Assembly: GCA_934129785.1 (NCBI GenBank)
Contig: CAKOWW010000026.1
Location: forward strand, 1-13,250
Direction of reading: 5' to 3'
Length of the DNA: 13,250 bases
Source: an uncultured Clostridia bacterium
GTDB lineage: Bacteria > Bacillota > Clostridia > TANB77 > CAG-508
Every line of letters starts with the position of its first letter. The first letter of the stretch is position 1. Of the stretch, positions 6,363 to 13,238 are shown piece after piece. The notes beneath the pieces were generated by a model that worked only from the letters and a program-made list of their open reading frames with translations, was not told the origin of the DNA and made no database searches. Position numbers and translations under genes: made by a program.

Positions 6363-8210
6363 TTATTTATTGTCTCCATCATTTTCAACTTTGTAGTCTG
6401 CATCATATACATTTCCATTTTCATCTGTTTTTGGTCCTTCTGCATTTGCTGTGTTTGGATTTGCTCCTGCATTTGGATTTGCGTTTTTATATAGTTGTTC
6501 TGACATATCATAAAATACTTTTGTTAGTTTTTCAGTTGCTTCTTTTATTTTAGCTGTATCGTTTGTTTCAAGAGCTTTTTTAGTGTTATCAATTTCAGCT
6601 TCTACTTTTGCTTTTTCTTCTCCACTAATTTTGTCTCCTAAATCTGTTAATGTTTTTTCGCTATTATATACTAAGCTTTCAGCATTGTTTCTAACTTCAA
6701 TTTCTTCTTTTTTCTTTTTATCTTCTTCTGCATGTGCTTCGGCATCTTTTACTGCTTTATCAATGTCAGCATCTGTTAAGTTTGTTGATGCAGTAATTGA
6801 TACATTTTGGCTGTTGCCTGTTGCCATATCTTTTGCAGATACGTGTACAATTCCGTTAGCATCTATATCAAATGTTACTTCTATTTGTGGTACTCCTCTT
6901 GGTGCTGCTGGAATTCCTGTTAATTGGAATCTTCCTAATGTTTTATTATATGCTGCCATTTCTCTTTCACCTTGTAATACATGAACTTCTACTGATGTTT
7001 GACCATCTGCTGCTGTTGAGAATATTTGTGATTTTTTAGTTGGTATTGTTGTGTTTCTTTCAATTAATTTTGTAAATACTCCACCATATGTTTCAATACC
7101 TAATGATAATGGTGTTACATCTAGTAATACTAAGTCTTTAACATCTCCAGATAATACACCACCTTGAATAGCTGCACCAATTGCAACACATTCATCTGGG
7201 TTTATACCTTTATCAGCTTCTCTTCCTGTTATTCTTTTTACTGCTTCTTGTACAGCTGGAACTCTTGTAGAACCACCAACTAATAATACTTTGTGAATAT
7301 CATTTGCTGATAATCCAGCATCTTTTAATGCTTGGTTTACTGGTCCTGCTGTTGCTTCTACTAAATCATGAATTAATTCTTCGAATTTAGCTCTTGTTAA
7401 TGTTATATCTAAGTGTTTTGGTCCTGTTGAATCAGCTGTAATGAATGGTAAGTTGATTTGAGTTTGTTGTACACCTGATAATTCTATTTTAGCTTTTTCT
7501 GCTGCTTCTTTTAATCTTTGCATTGCCATTTTATCTGTTTTTAAGTCAATTCCATTTGATTTTTTAAATTCATCAACTAAGTAATTGATAATTGCTTCAT
7601 CAAAGTCATCTCCACCTAAGTGTGTGTTACCATTTGTAGCTAAAACTTCGAATACTCCATCACCAATATCTAGTATAGAAACATCGAATGTTCCTCCACC
7701 TAAGTCGTAAATTAATATTTTTTGGTCTTGTTCTTTATCCATTCCATAAGCTAAAGCTGCTGCTGTTGGTTCGTTTATAATTCTTAATACTTCTAGCCCA
7801 GCAATTTTACCAGCATCTTTTGTTGCTTGTCTTTGGCTATCACTAAAGTATGCAGGTACTGTAATAACAGCTTGTGTTACTTTTTGTCCTAAATAGTTTT
7901 CTGCATCTGATTTTAATTTTTGTAAAATCATTGCTGATATTTCTTGTGGTGAAAATTTGTCTCCTTCAATGTTTACTTTTTCGTTTGTTCCCATTTTTCT
8001 TTTTATTGAAATAACTGTGTTATCTGGGTTTGTAACAGCTTGACGTTTTGCTATTTGTCCTACTAATCTTTCTCCGTTTTTTGAGAATGCAACTACAGAT
8101 GGAGTTGTTCTATTTCCTTCTGCATTTGGTATTACTACTGCTTCTCCTCCTTCCATAACTGCTACACATGAGTTTGTTGTTCCTAAGTCAATTCCTATAA
8201 TTTTTCCCAT
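6363..8210 (-). CDS. dnaK: Molecular chaperone DnaK (Hsp70)
   Basis: 615 residues. Nucleotide-binding signatures: DLGTTNS (8-14), IYDLGGGTFDV (167-177) and VLLVGGSTRVPAV (308-320). The interdomain linker DVKDLVLLDVTPLS (356-369) leads to the beta-sandwich peptide-binding domain, then a Lys/Glu-rich helical lid and a flexible Asn/Gly/Asp-rich tail. It binds exposed hydrophobic segments of unfolded proteins in an ATP cycle driven by DnaJ and GrpE. AAAGGA stands 9 nt before the ATG. The 124-bp gap from grpE contains two hairpins. No separate CIRCE lies before dnaK, so it depends on the hrcA promoter, by readthrough or after processing. Confidence 0.98.
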   Translation of the reverse strand: MGKIIGIDLGTTNSCVAVMEGGEAVVIPNAEGNRTTPSVVAFSKNGERLVGQIAKRQAVTNPDNTVISIKRKMGTNEKVNIEGDKFSPQEISAMILQKLKSDAENYLGQKVTQAVITVPAYFSDSQRQATKDAGKIAGLEVLRIINEPTAAALAYGMDKEQDQKILIYDLGGGTFDVSILDIGDGVFEVLATNGNTHLGGDDFDEAIINYLVDEFKKSNGIDLKTDKMAMQRLKEAAEKAKIELSGVQQTQINLPFITADSTGPKHLDITLTRAKFEELIHDLVEATAGPVNQALKDAGLSANDIHKVLLVGGSTRVPAVQEAVKRITGREADKGINPDECVAIGAAIQGGVLSGDVKDLVLLDVTPLSLGIETYGGVFTKLIERNTTIPTKKSQIFSTAADGQTSVEVHVLQGEREMAAYNKTLGRFQLTGIPAAPRGVPQIEVTFDIDANGIVHVSAKDMATGNSQNVSITASTNLTDADIDKAVKDAEAHAEEDKKKKEEIEVRNNAESLVYNSEKTLTDLGDKISGEEKAKVEAEIDNTKKALETNDTAKIKEATEKLTKVFYDMSEQLYKNANPNAGANPNTANAEGPKTDENGNVYDADYKVENDGDNK

Positions 8211-8230
8211 TTTTATTCATCCTTTCTTTT

Positions 8231-8315
8231 ATAGATTTAACCAGAGAATTTAAATCTATTCTTTTTTATATCTTTATATATGTGGTTTAATGGCTTTTTC
8301 TCTGATTTGCCATTA
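8231..8315 (-). other. Twin hairpins with complementary loops in the grpE-dnaK spacer
   Basis: The dnaK-proximal hairpin has an exact 10-bp stem (8231-8240 with 8250-8259) and a 9-nt loop. The distal one has a 7-bp stem (8288-8294 with 8309-8315) and a 14-nt loop. The two loops share a perfect 7-nt complement (8242-8248 with 8298-8304: CAGAGAA and TTCTCTG), so a kissing-loop or an alternative long-range pairing is possible. Neither stem is followed by a T-run on the minus strand. It may be a processing, stabilising or temperature-sensitive leader of dnaK mRNA. The pairings are visible; the role is inferred. Confidence 0.45.
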
Positions 8316-8334
8316 TTAAAATTAATAACTTGTT

Positions 8335-8826
8335 TTAGTTTGCTACGACAACCATTGAATGTCTAACAACCTTATTCCCTAGTTTATATCCTTTTCTGTA
8401 TTCTTGAGCAATTTCTTTTTCACCTAGGTTGTCATCTTGTATACTTCCTACAGCCTCGTGTAATTCTGGATCAAAAGTTTCTCCTAATGCTTTTATTTCT
8501 TCTACACCTTTTGATGATAAAACATCTTTAAATTGTTTTAATACTAATTCTATTCCTTGTTTGTAATTTTCATCTGCAGTTTCTACCTTAACAGCATTTT
8601 CTAGATTATCAACTATTGGAAGCATTACTTCTACTACATCTGATAATATAGAATTGTATAATCCTTCTCTTTCTTTTCCGCTTCTTTTTTTGAAATTTTC
8701 AAACTCTGCAAGTATTCTTTTATATCTGTCATCTAATTCTTCATAATCTTTTTTGGGAACCATATCTTTCATTTTGGCTTCTTGCCCTTTTTCATTTTTC
8801 TTAATTTCTTTTTCTTGTTCTGACAT
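8335..8826 (-). CDS. grpE: GrpE nucleotide exchange factor
   Basis: 163 residues. A charged N-terminal tail leads into the long coiled-coil dimerisation helix (about 25-65, including LAEFENFKKR), then a short four-helix part and the C-terminal beta-domain. The conserved ending GYKLGNKVVRHSMVVV has RHSMV where many GrpE have RPAMV, a small deviation. It releases ADP from DnaK. AAGGA lies about 6 nt before the ATG. It is 15 bp downstream of hrcA and 124 bp upstream of dnaK, the standard Firmicutes order. Confidence 0.95.
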   Translation of the reverse strand: MSEQEKEIKKNEKGQEAKMKDMVPKKDYEELDDRYKRILAEFENFKKRSGKEREGLYNSILSDVVEVMLPIVDNLENAVKVETADENYKQGIELVLKQFKDVLSSKGVEEIKALGETFDPELHEAVGSIQDDNLGEKEIAQEYRKGYKLGNKVVRHSMVVVAN

Positions 8827-8841
8827 TTTTTTCCTTCTTTC

Positions 8842-9852
8842 TTATTCTTGATTTCCATTTAATTTATGGTTTATATATTTCATTACTGAAATTACTTTTG
8901 AGTAATCCATTCTTTTTGGTCCTATTATTCCTATTGTTCCTAAGTCTTTTCCGTTTACTTTGTGTTTGAAAGTTACTACACTAAAGTCTTTTAATTCATC
9001 TTTTTCATTTTCTTCACCAATATAAACTTTTATGTCTTCTGCAAATCCTGAATTTAACATGTCTGCTACAACTTCTTTTGTATCTAATATGTTTATGAAG
9101 TTTTTGGCTACTTCTAAACTATTGAATTCTGGTAAGTCAAAGGCTTTATTTGCACCTTCTAAATATATTTTATCGTCTTCTTCTAATACTTTTTTTATTT
9201 GCTCTATTACTGGTTTTATTACATTTATACTATATGTCATTTCATCATATAAGTATTCTTCTAGCGGTCTATCTATTGTTTCTATAGGTTGATCTTTTAA
9301 TTTGTTATTAAACATATAGTTCATTGTTTCTACTTGTTTTTGATTTACATCTTCATCAAATTTTATTATTGTTTCTTTTACAAGTCCTGTGTCTGTTAGT
9401 ATTACTGCCATCATCATTCTTGTGCCTAATAGTACGAATTTTATTTCTTCTATTTTTTGGCTTGTTGCTTTTGGTCCAATTGATACTGTTGTATAATGTG
9501 TTACTTCTGATATTGTGTTTGCAGCAATTTTTGTTAGTTCTTCTATTTCATTTACTTTTGTTTCTAATTTTGAACTAATGTATTTTATTTCTTCTACACT
9601 TATGTCTTTGTCGTTTATTAGTTCATCTACATAGTATCTGTATCCTTTTGCTGATGGTATTCTTCCACTTGATGTATGTGTTTTATCTAAATAACCACTT
9701 TTTTCTAGATCTGCCATTTCGTTTCTTATTGTTGCACTACTACAGTCTAATCCATGGTTTTTAGTTAGTGCATTTGAACTTACTGGCTCTGCTGTGTTTA
9801 TATATTCTTCTACAATTGCTTGTAATACTTGTTTTTTCCTTTTGTCTAACAA
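8842..9852 (-). CDS. hrcA: Heat-inducible transcription repressor HrcA
   Basis: 336 residues, the usual size. The N-terminal winged helix-turn-helix (about 1-75) contains the conserved SSATIRNEMADLE and SSGRIPSAKGYRYYVD segments. A GAF-like and dimerisation region follows to the end. HrcA binds CIRCE and represses the chaperone operon; GroEL is the known co-factor in relatives. The start codon is TTG at 9852, fixed by GAGGTG seven bases upstream. It is the first gene of its own operon, and two CIRCE-like sites flank its promoter, so it is autoregulated. Confidence 0.96.
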   Translation of the reverse strand: MLDKRKKQVLQAIVEEYINTAEPVSSNALTKNHGLDCSSATIRNEMADLEKSGYLDKTHTSSGRIPSAKGYRYYVDELINDKDISVEEIKYISSKLETKVNEIEELTKIAANTISEVTHYTTVSIGPKATSQKIEEIKFVLLGTRMMMAVILTDTGLVKETIIKFDEDVNQKQVETMNYMFNNKLKDQPIETIDRPLEEYLYDEMTYSINVIKPVIEQIKKVLEEDDKIYLEGANKAFDLPEFNSLEVAKNFINILDTKEVVADMLNSGFAEDIKVYIGEENEKDELKDFSVVTFKHKVNGKDLGTIGIIGPKRMDYSKVISVMKYINHKLNGNQE

Positions 9853-9890
9853 TTTTTTTCACCTCATTAATAGTTTTAATTGCTAGTTTT

Positions 9891-9917
9891 TTAGCACTCT
9901 TTTATATTGTTTGCTAA
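9891..9917 (-). promoter_or_regulatory. CIRCE operator 1, at the hrcA transcription start
   Basis: TTAGCACTC, nine spacer bases, then GTTTGCTAA. This is the CIRCE consensus (TTAGCACTC-N9-GAGTGCTAA) with two mismatches. It lies just downstream of the TATAAT of the hrcA promoter, where bound HrcA would block initiation. Confidence 0.88.
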
Positions 9918-9927
9918 CTTTCTATAT

Positions 9928-9954
9928 ATTATACCCTTTTTTAGCACTTGTCAA
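9928..9954 (-). promoter_or_regulatory. Promoter of the hrcA-grpE-dnaK-dnaJ operon
   Basis: TTGACA (9954-9949) and TATAAT (9933-9928) with a 15-bp spacer, on the minus strand. The perfect hexamers may compensate for the short spacing; a shifted -10 (TAATAT) would give 17 bp. The -35 lies within CIRCE 2 and the start site abuts CIRCE 1. Confidence 0.75.
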
Positions 9955-9967
9955 TACATTCTGCTAA
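9941..9967 (-). promoter_or_regulatory. CIRCE-like operator 2, overlapping the -35
   Basis: TTAGCACTT, nine bases, then TTCTGCTAA. It has four mismatches to the 18 consensus positions but exact spacing. Its start lies 50 bp from that of CIRCE 1, about five helical turns, so both could be bound on the same DNA face. It covers the -35 hexamer. Confidence 0.65.
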
Positions 9968-10098
9968 TTTTCTTTGTAAATTTTTTGTGAATTAATTTGA
10001 CTTGAAGTTATGTCATTTATTTTTAAAATTTTTTCATTAATGCATTTATTTCTATTTTTTTGACAATACTAAATATAAATAAATTTTTGGAGGTCTTT

Positions 10099-10530
10099 AT
10101 GGAAAATAACACACAATATATTTTAAATGAAGTCAATAAAGGTATTAAAATGGGAATGGATTCAATATCAACTATTTCTGAGAAAGTTCAAAGTCAAGAT
10201 TTGAAAAATGATTTAAAATTTCAATATGATAAATATAATGAAATTTTGAATCAAGTTAATAACGAACTTAGTAAGTTTGGAGAATTTCCAAAGGAATTAA
10301 ATCCTATGCAAAAAGCAATGGGTTGGATGTCTATTGAATGGAATACTATGAATGATAAAAGTGATTCAAAAATTTCTGAAATGATGTTACAGGGCACTAA
10401 CATGGGAATTATTGAAGGTGTAAAATTATTAAATAATAACCCTGATGCACCTAAACAAACTAAAAATATTTTAAATGATTTCATTAAATTTCAAGAGAAT
10501 ACTGTTGAACAATTGAAAAAGTATTTATAA
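10099..10530 (+). CDS. Small helical protein of unknown function
   Basis: 143 residues, predicted mostly alpha-helical, acidic/polar and without signal peptide, membrane segment, cysteine or histidine. It is composed of about four amphipathic helices (around 4-32, 33-60, 68-82 and 90-140) with conserved-looking GIKMGMDSI, PMQKAMGW and SEMMLQGTNMGI segments. The overall shape suggests a four-helix bundle, as in ferritin-like folds, but no metal-ligand His is present. Similar short proteins occur in Clostridia without known function, from memory and not checked. The frame is open from a TTG at 10060, but GGAGG at 10089-10093 fixes the ATG at 10099. It is the only plus-strand gene, divergent from hrcA and convergent with murI. 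Confidence 0.75.
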   Translation: MENNTQYILNEVNKGIKMGMDSISTISEKVQSQDLKNDLKFQYDKYNEILNQVNNELSKFGEFPKELNPMQKAMGWMSIEWNTMNDKSDSKISEMMLQGTNMGIIEGVKLLNNNPDAPKQTKNILNDFIKFQENTVEQLKKYL

Positions 10531-10549
10531 ATATTTATTTGATATAACA

Positions 10550-10600
10550 AAAATACTTATTATATAAACTTTTATTTACAATTTATATAATAAGTATTTT
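10550..10600. terminator. Bidirectional intrinsic terminator between the small plus-strand gene and murI
   Basis: An exact 19-bp stem (10550-10568 with 10582-10600) closes a 13-nt loop. The outer four pairs are A-T, giving T runs when read either way. It is 20 bp past the stop of the plus-strand gene and 5 bp past the stop of murI, so it can serve both convergent transcripts. Confidence 0.82.
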
Positions 10601-10604
10601 CTCT

Positions 10605-11369
10605 TTATTTAATATTTTTTATATAATAAAAAAATCTTTCTTCTTTTTGTTTGGAATTACTTGAATCAAAAAATTCGATATTTCCTTCATTTTCTCCTAG
10701 CATTTTTTTTTCTTCCAATATCTCTTTTAAATGTCTTGCCAAGTTAGGCGCTCCATTGAAAAATGTAACATCTTCCCCCATTACCCTTTTTATTTCATTT
10801 TGCACTAATGGATAATGTGTACAACCAAGAACTATATTTTTAATTTTTCCTTTGTATTCACTTAAATTTTCATTCAAATATTGTTCAATTTTTTTCTGAT
10901 TACCTTCTTCAATAATATCTGCTAATCCTACACATGATAGTAATTTAGTTTTATGATTGTCATACTTATGATAAAGAAGGTTAAATTTTTCGCTTTCTAT
11001 GGTTCCCTTTGTTGCCATTACTAGAGTTGGTTTATCATATGCATAATCATAAACCATTTTGTATGCTGGTTCTATTGCTATAAAAGGGATTTGTGTATAT
11101 TTTTTTCTTAATGTTTCTACTGCTTTAGCACTAGCAGTATTACATGCGATTACTATAGCTTTACAGTTTTTCTTTATAAACATTTTTACTATATTATCAC
11201 ATATTTTTATTATTTCTTCCTTACTTCTATCTCCATATGGATTATTTTTTGAATCACTGTAATATATGTAATTTTCGTGTGGCATAATTTTTATTATTTC
11301 TTTTAATACTGTTACACCACCAATTCCTGAGTCAAAAACTCCTATTGGTAAATTATTTTTTTCTTGCAT
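10605..11369 (-). CDS. murI: Glutamate racemase
   Basis: 254 residues. The FDSGIGG motif (12-18) and the two catalytic cysteines, Cys76 in ACNTAS and Cys183 in LGCTHYPL (with His185), identify it. It converts L-glutamate to D-glutamate for peptidoglycan in the cytosol. The start at 11369 has a weak GTGAG site. It lies 20 bp after the membrane-protein gene and is probably co-transcribed, which links that protein loosely with envelope functions. Confidence 0.95.
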   Translation of the reverse strand: MQEKNNLPIGVFDSGIGGVTVLKEIIKIMPHENYIYYSDSKNNPYGDRSKEEIIKICDNIVKMFIKKNCKAIVIACNTASAKAVETLRKKYTQIPFIAIEPAYKMVYDYAYDKPTLVMATKGTIESEKFNLLYHKYDNHKTKLLSCVGLADIIEEGNQKKIEQYLNENLSEYKGKIKNIVLGCTHYPLVQNEIKRVMGEDVTFFNGAPNLARHLKEILEEKKMLGENEGNIEFFDSSNSKQKEERFFYYIKNIK

Positions 11370-11389
11370 TTTCTCACTTCTATTCTTTT

Positions 11390-12088
11390 TTACTTTTGAT
11401 TTTTTCTTCTATCTTTAACTTTTTCTTTTACTTTTTTTATTTTTACTCTTATATCTTTTAAATTTGGATATGCATTTATAAGTCTTCTATGTAGCCATGA
11501 TTTTTCTCTTAAAATTTGTTTAACTTTTTCTGTTATTTCTTCAGTATTATCTTTTACTAATTTTGAACCTTCTACATTTACACTTGAAATAATATTTGAA
11601 GAAATAATATTATCAACTATAAATATTGAAAATAGTGTTATTGAAATAATATGGACTACTATTTCTGACATTGATTGGTATATTTTAAATAACATAGGAT
11701 TTGTAACATACATTATAAATAATCCTAAAATTCCAAATGGTATTAATGTTTCTAGACAGATACGACCATTTATATTGAATTTTTTGCTACTGTAATCCCA
11801 CCATCTAGCATGATATTTTTTTTCCATAAAATAGCTTGTAAAGTATTCTATTATTGAGCATACCAATGTTGACATTATAAATAAAACTAATGGATCATAT
11901 GTATATCTTTTTAAGAGAATTGTTATGGCTATTGCTCCCCAACCATATATTGGACAATAAGGTCCAATTAGAAATCCTCTGTTTATGAATTTTCCGAATT
12001 GGACATATTTGCAACCTACTTCCATACACCATCCTAAAAAAGCATATGATATAAAAAGTAAAAAGTATGTTTCAATTGTTTGTATCAT
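11390..12088 (-). CDS. PF06541-type membrane protein (putative ABC transporter permease, CmpB-like)
   Basis: 232 residues. About five hydrophobic helices (around 6-22, 47-60, 66-88, 112-130 and 142-168) carry the family's typical motifs FLGWCMEV, NRGFLIGPYCPIYGWG, EYFTSYFMEK and RWWDYS. A basic cytosolic tail follows, rich in Lys (about 175-232). The family is annotated as a putative ABC-transporter permease, but its function is not established and no ATPase gene is nearby. AAGGAG stands 7 nt before the ATG. A TATAAT (12137-12132) upstream could be its -10; no good -35 is seen. It precedes murI in one operon. Confidence 0.8.
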   Translation of the reverse strand: MIQTIETYFLLFISYAFLGWCMEVGCKYVQFGKFINRGFLIGPYCPIYGWGAIAITILLKRYTYDPLVLFIMSTLVCSIIEYFTSYFMEKKYHARWWDYSSKKFNINGRICLETLIPFGILGLFIMYVTNPMLFKIYQSMSEIVVHIISITLFSIFIVDNIISSNIISSVNVEGSKLVKDNTEEITEKVKQILREKSWLHRRLINAYPNLKDIRVKIKKVKEKVKDRRKNQK

Positions 12089-12178
12089 TTCTTATCTCCT
12101 TTGCAAAATATTTATTTTTTGTGATATCAGCATTATACTACTTTTTGTTAAAATAAACTATATTTTGTAAGTAATATT

Positions 12179-12550
12179 TTAATATTTATATCCTAATTCG
12201 GAATGAATTTCCTTATGACAATTTGAACATAGTAGAATGCATTTCATTGCTTCTTTCTTATATTCTTTCCACGACATTGTATTACCTGAACCTAATTTAA
12301 ATTCCTTTTCACTAGGATTCTCATGATGAAATTCCAAGGCATCAACACATTTATCATATCCACATCTAGAACATTTTCCACCTAGAATTTTTATTGCTTG
12401 CATTTTCATGCTACGCCTTAATATTGTTTTCTGATGTTTTCTTGTTTGTTTATTGGCTCTAGTGGATTCTCCACTACAATCATAACAATATATTCTTGAA
12501 CTACTATTGCTGTCAAATTCTTTATTACATATTTCACAATATTTTTTCAT
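12179..12550 (-). CDS. Small HNH endonuclease-like protein with N-terminal zinc ribbon
   Basis: 123 residues. An N-terminal zinc ribbon uses CxxC pairs at 5/8 and 22/25. A basic linker (about 30-50) is followed by an HNH module: C60xxC63, LEFHHENP (His75/His76), then LCSNCHKEIH (108-117) with the second CxxC, Asn110 and His112. HNH enzymes cut DNA with a single metal ion; this one may act as a homing, restriction-type or phage-type nuclease. AGGTGA lies five bases before the ATG at 12550; an in-frame GTG at 12559 overlaps that site and is not preferred. A weak TTGTTC/TTATAT promoter may precede it. It begins 95 bp beyond the 3' end of an intron-containing tRNA gene and just after its terminator, which raises the possibility of an intron-mobility role. 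Confidence 0.78.
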   Translation of the reverse strand: MKKYCEICNKEFDSNSSSRIYCYDCSGESTRANKQTRKHQKTILRRSMKMQAIKILGGKCSRCGYDKCVDALEFHHENPSEKEFKLGSGNTMSWKEYKKEAMKCILLCSNCHKEIHSELGYKY

Positions 12551-12602
12551 TTTTATCACCTATATTATTATATAATATAATGTTCAAATAAATCTAGCGA
12601 AC

Positions 12603-12641
12603 AAAAAAAGATAATAAATAATTTCATATTTACTATCTTTT
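12603..12641 (-). terminator. Intrinsic terminator of the rRNA/tRNA operon
   Basis: On the minus strand, a 15-bp stem (12627-12641 with 12606-12620, one G-T wobble) with a 6-nt loop runs into seven T residues. It begins four bases after the encoded CCA of the tRNA and closes the 23S-5S-tRNA unit. Confidence 0.85.
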
Positions 12642-12644
12642 ATC

Positions 12645-12956
12645 TGGCTCCTCATGTTGGACTCGAACCAACGACCTATCGGTTACTGCACTACACTAAT
12701 TTTCACTAGCATTATAATTAATAATATAATTTGTAGTCTGGACTTTCTCTTTACCATATCTTTTGACTTAGGTAGGTGGTGTAAAGTCTCTACACATAGC
12801 TTTCGCCTTGCTCGGTATTGTCGTCAACTTGACTTGTTACGAGTTTCACCGAATTAGCCACCTTCTCATCTATAAGTTTCCCTATAGAGCTGCTAACTTT
12901 TAGTCTTGGAAGACTTGCTTCACAGCCGAGCGCTCTACCAACTGAGCTAATGAGGA
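12645..12956 (-). tRNA. tRNA-Asn(GUU), interrupted by a group I intron
   Basis: The 5' exon (12956-12922) gives acceptor TCCTCAT, T8 A9, D-stem GCTC/GAGC, anticodon 5' stem CTCGG, then C32 U33 G34 U35. The 3' exon (12685-12645) gives U36 A37 A38, stem CCGAT, variable AGGTC, T-arm GTTGG/CCAAC with TTCGAGT loop, acceptor ATGAGGA, discriminator G and encoded CCA. Joined, the anticodon is GUU, and the arm matches bacterial tRNA-Asn (GGCTGTTAACC). There is one C27-U43 mismatch. The gene lies 10 bp after 5S rRNA. The tRNA works only after intron removal. Confidence 0.93.
12686..12921 (-). ncRNA. Group I self-splicing intron in tRNA-Asn, between positions 35 and 36
   Basis: 236 nt, no ORF. Splice sites follow from pairing. 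The internal guide GCAGCT (12893-12888) pairs with exon GGCTGT, ending in the required U-G wobble at U35. The adjacent GTTA (12897-12894) pairs with 3' exon TAAC as P10, and the intron ends in G. Other helices: P3 AGGTGG (12863-12858) with CCACCT (12779-12774); P4 from the AATTCGG and ACCGAG strands; a GAAA-capped P6; P7 GACTTT (12788-12783) with AAAGTC (12746-12741). A conserved-type AAGATATGG S segment is present. P1 is unusual in enclosing about 28 nt with its own small hairpin. The subgroup is not assigned. Confidence 0.9.
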
Positions 12957-12966
12957 ATATATAAAA

Positions 12967-13083
12967 TCTGGCAACAACCTATCTTTCCAGCAGGGTAACC
13001 CACAAGTATTTTCGGCACATTTAGGCTTGACTTCTGTGTTCGGAATGGGAACAGGTATTGCCCTAAGTGTTATCATCACCAGA
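12967..13083 (-). rRNA. rrf: 5S ribosomal RNA
   Basis: 117 nt. The ends TCTGG and CCAGA pair as helix I. The internal stretches CCTGTTCCCATTCCGAACAC and GAAGTCAAGC are the conserved 5S loops. It is a structural RNA of the large ribosomal subunit, here between 23S and tRNA-Asn. Confidence 0.95.
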
Positions 13084-13113
13084 AAATTAATTACTTATTC
13101 ATGGTACTTTCGT

Positions 13114-13142
13114 ATTATATCCTAATTAATATAATTTTACAA
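13114..13142 (-). promoter_or_regulatory. Possible internal promoter for 5S-tRNA
   Basis: TTGTAA (13142-13137), a 17-bp spacer and TATAAT (13119-13114) on the minus strand, about 30 bp before the 5S gene. If real, it would make 5S and tRNA-Asn independently of the upstream rRNA promoter. The rest of the 23S-5S spacer (13084-13238) shows only A/T-rich sequence. Confidence 0.45.
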
Positions 13143-13238
13143 GTACTTTTTAAAAATTTGTGTAACTTTTTTTAGCACACTCAAAAATACATAGATGAAT
13201 TTTAGGTTAGTTTTATGATTTCTTTCGATTTTTTAATT

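Noticed and set aside
8231..8259. Hairpin before dnaK as an intrinsic terminator
   Set aside because: On the transcribed strand it is followed by A-rich sequence and the dnaK ribosome-binding site, not by T residues.
9324..9578. Leu/Phe-rich plus-strand open frames over hrcA, dnaJ and other minus-strand genes
   Set aside because: They are low-complexity antisense shadows created by AT-rich codons of the opposite strand, without Shine-Dalgarno sequences.
10060..10065. TTGACA upstream of the plus-strand gene as a -35
   Set aside because: No acceptable -10 occurs at 15-19 bp spacing; the sequence there is the A/T run leading into the ribosome-binding site.
12654..12857. Plus-strand open frame of 67 codons beginning MLDSNQRP
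   Set aside because: It lies antisense to the tRNA-Asn 3' exon and group I intron. This type of peptide is a known false product of translating tRNA complement.
13169..13181. TTAGCACACTC in the 23S-5S spacer as a further CIRCE
   Set aside because: Only one partial half-site is present; there is no second arm at the required nine-base spacing.
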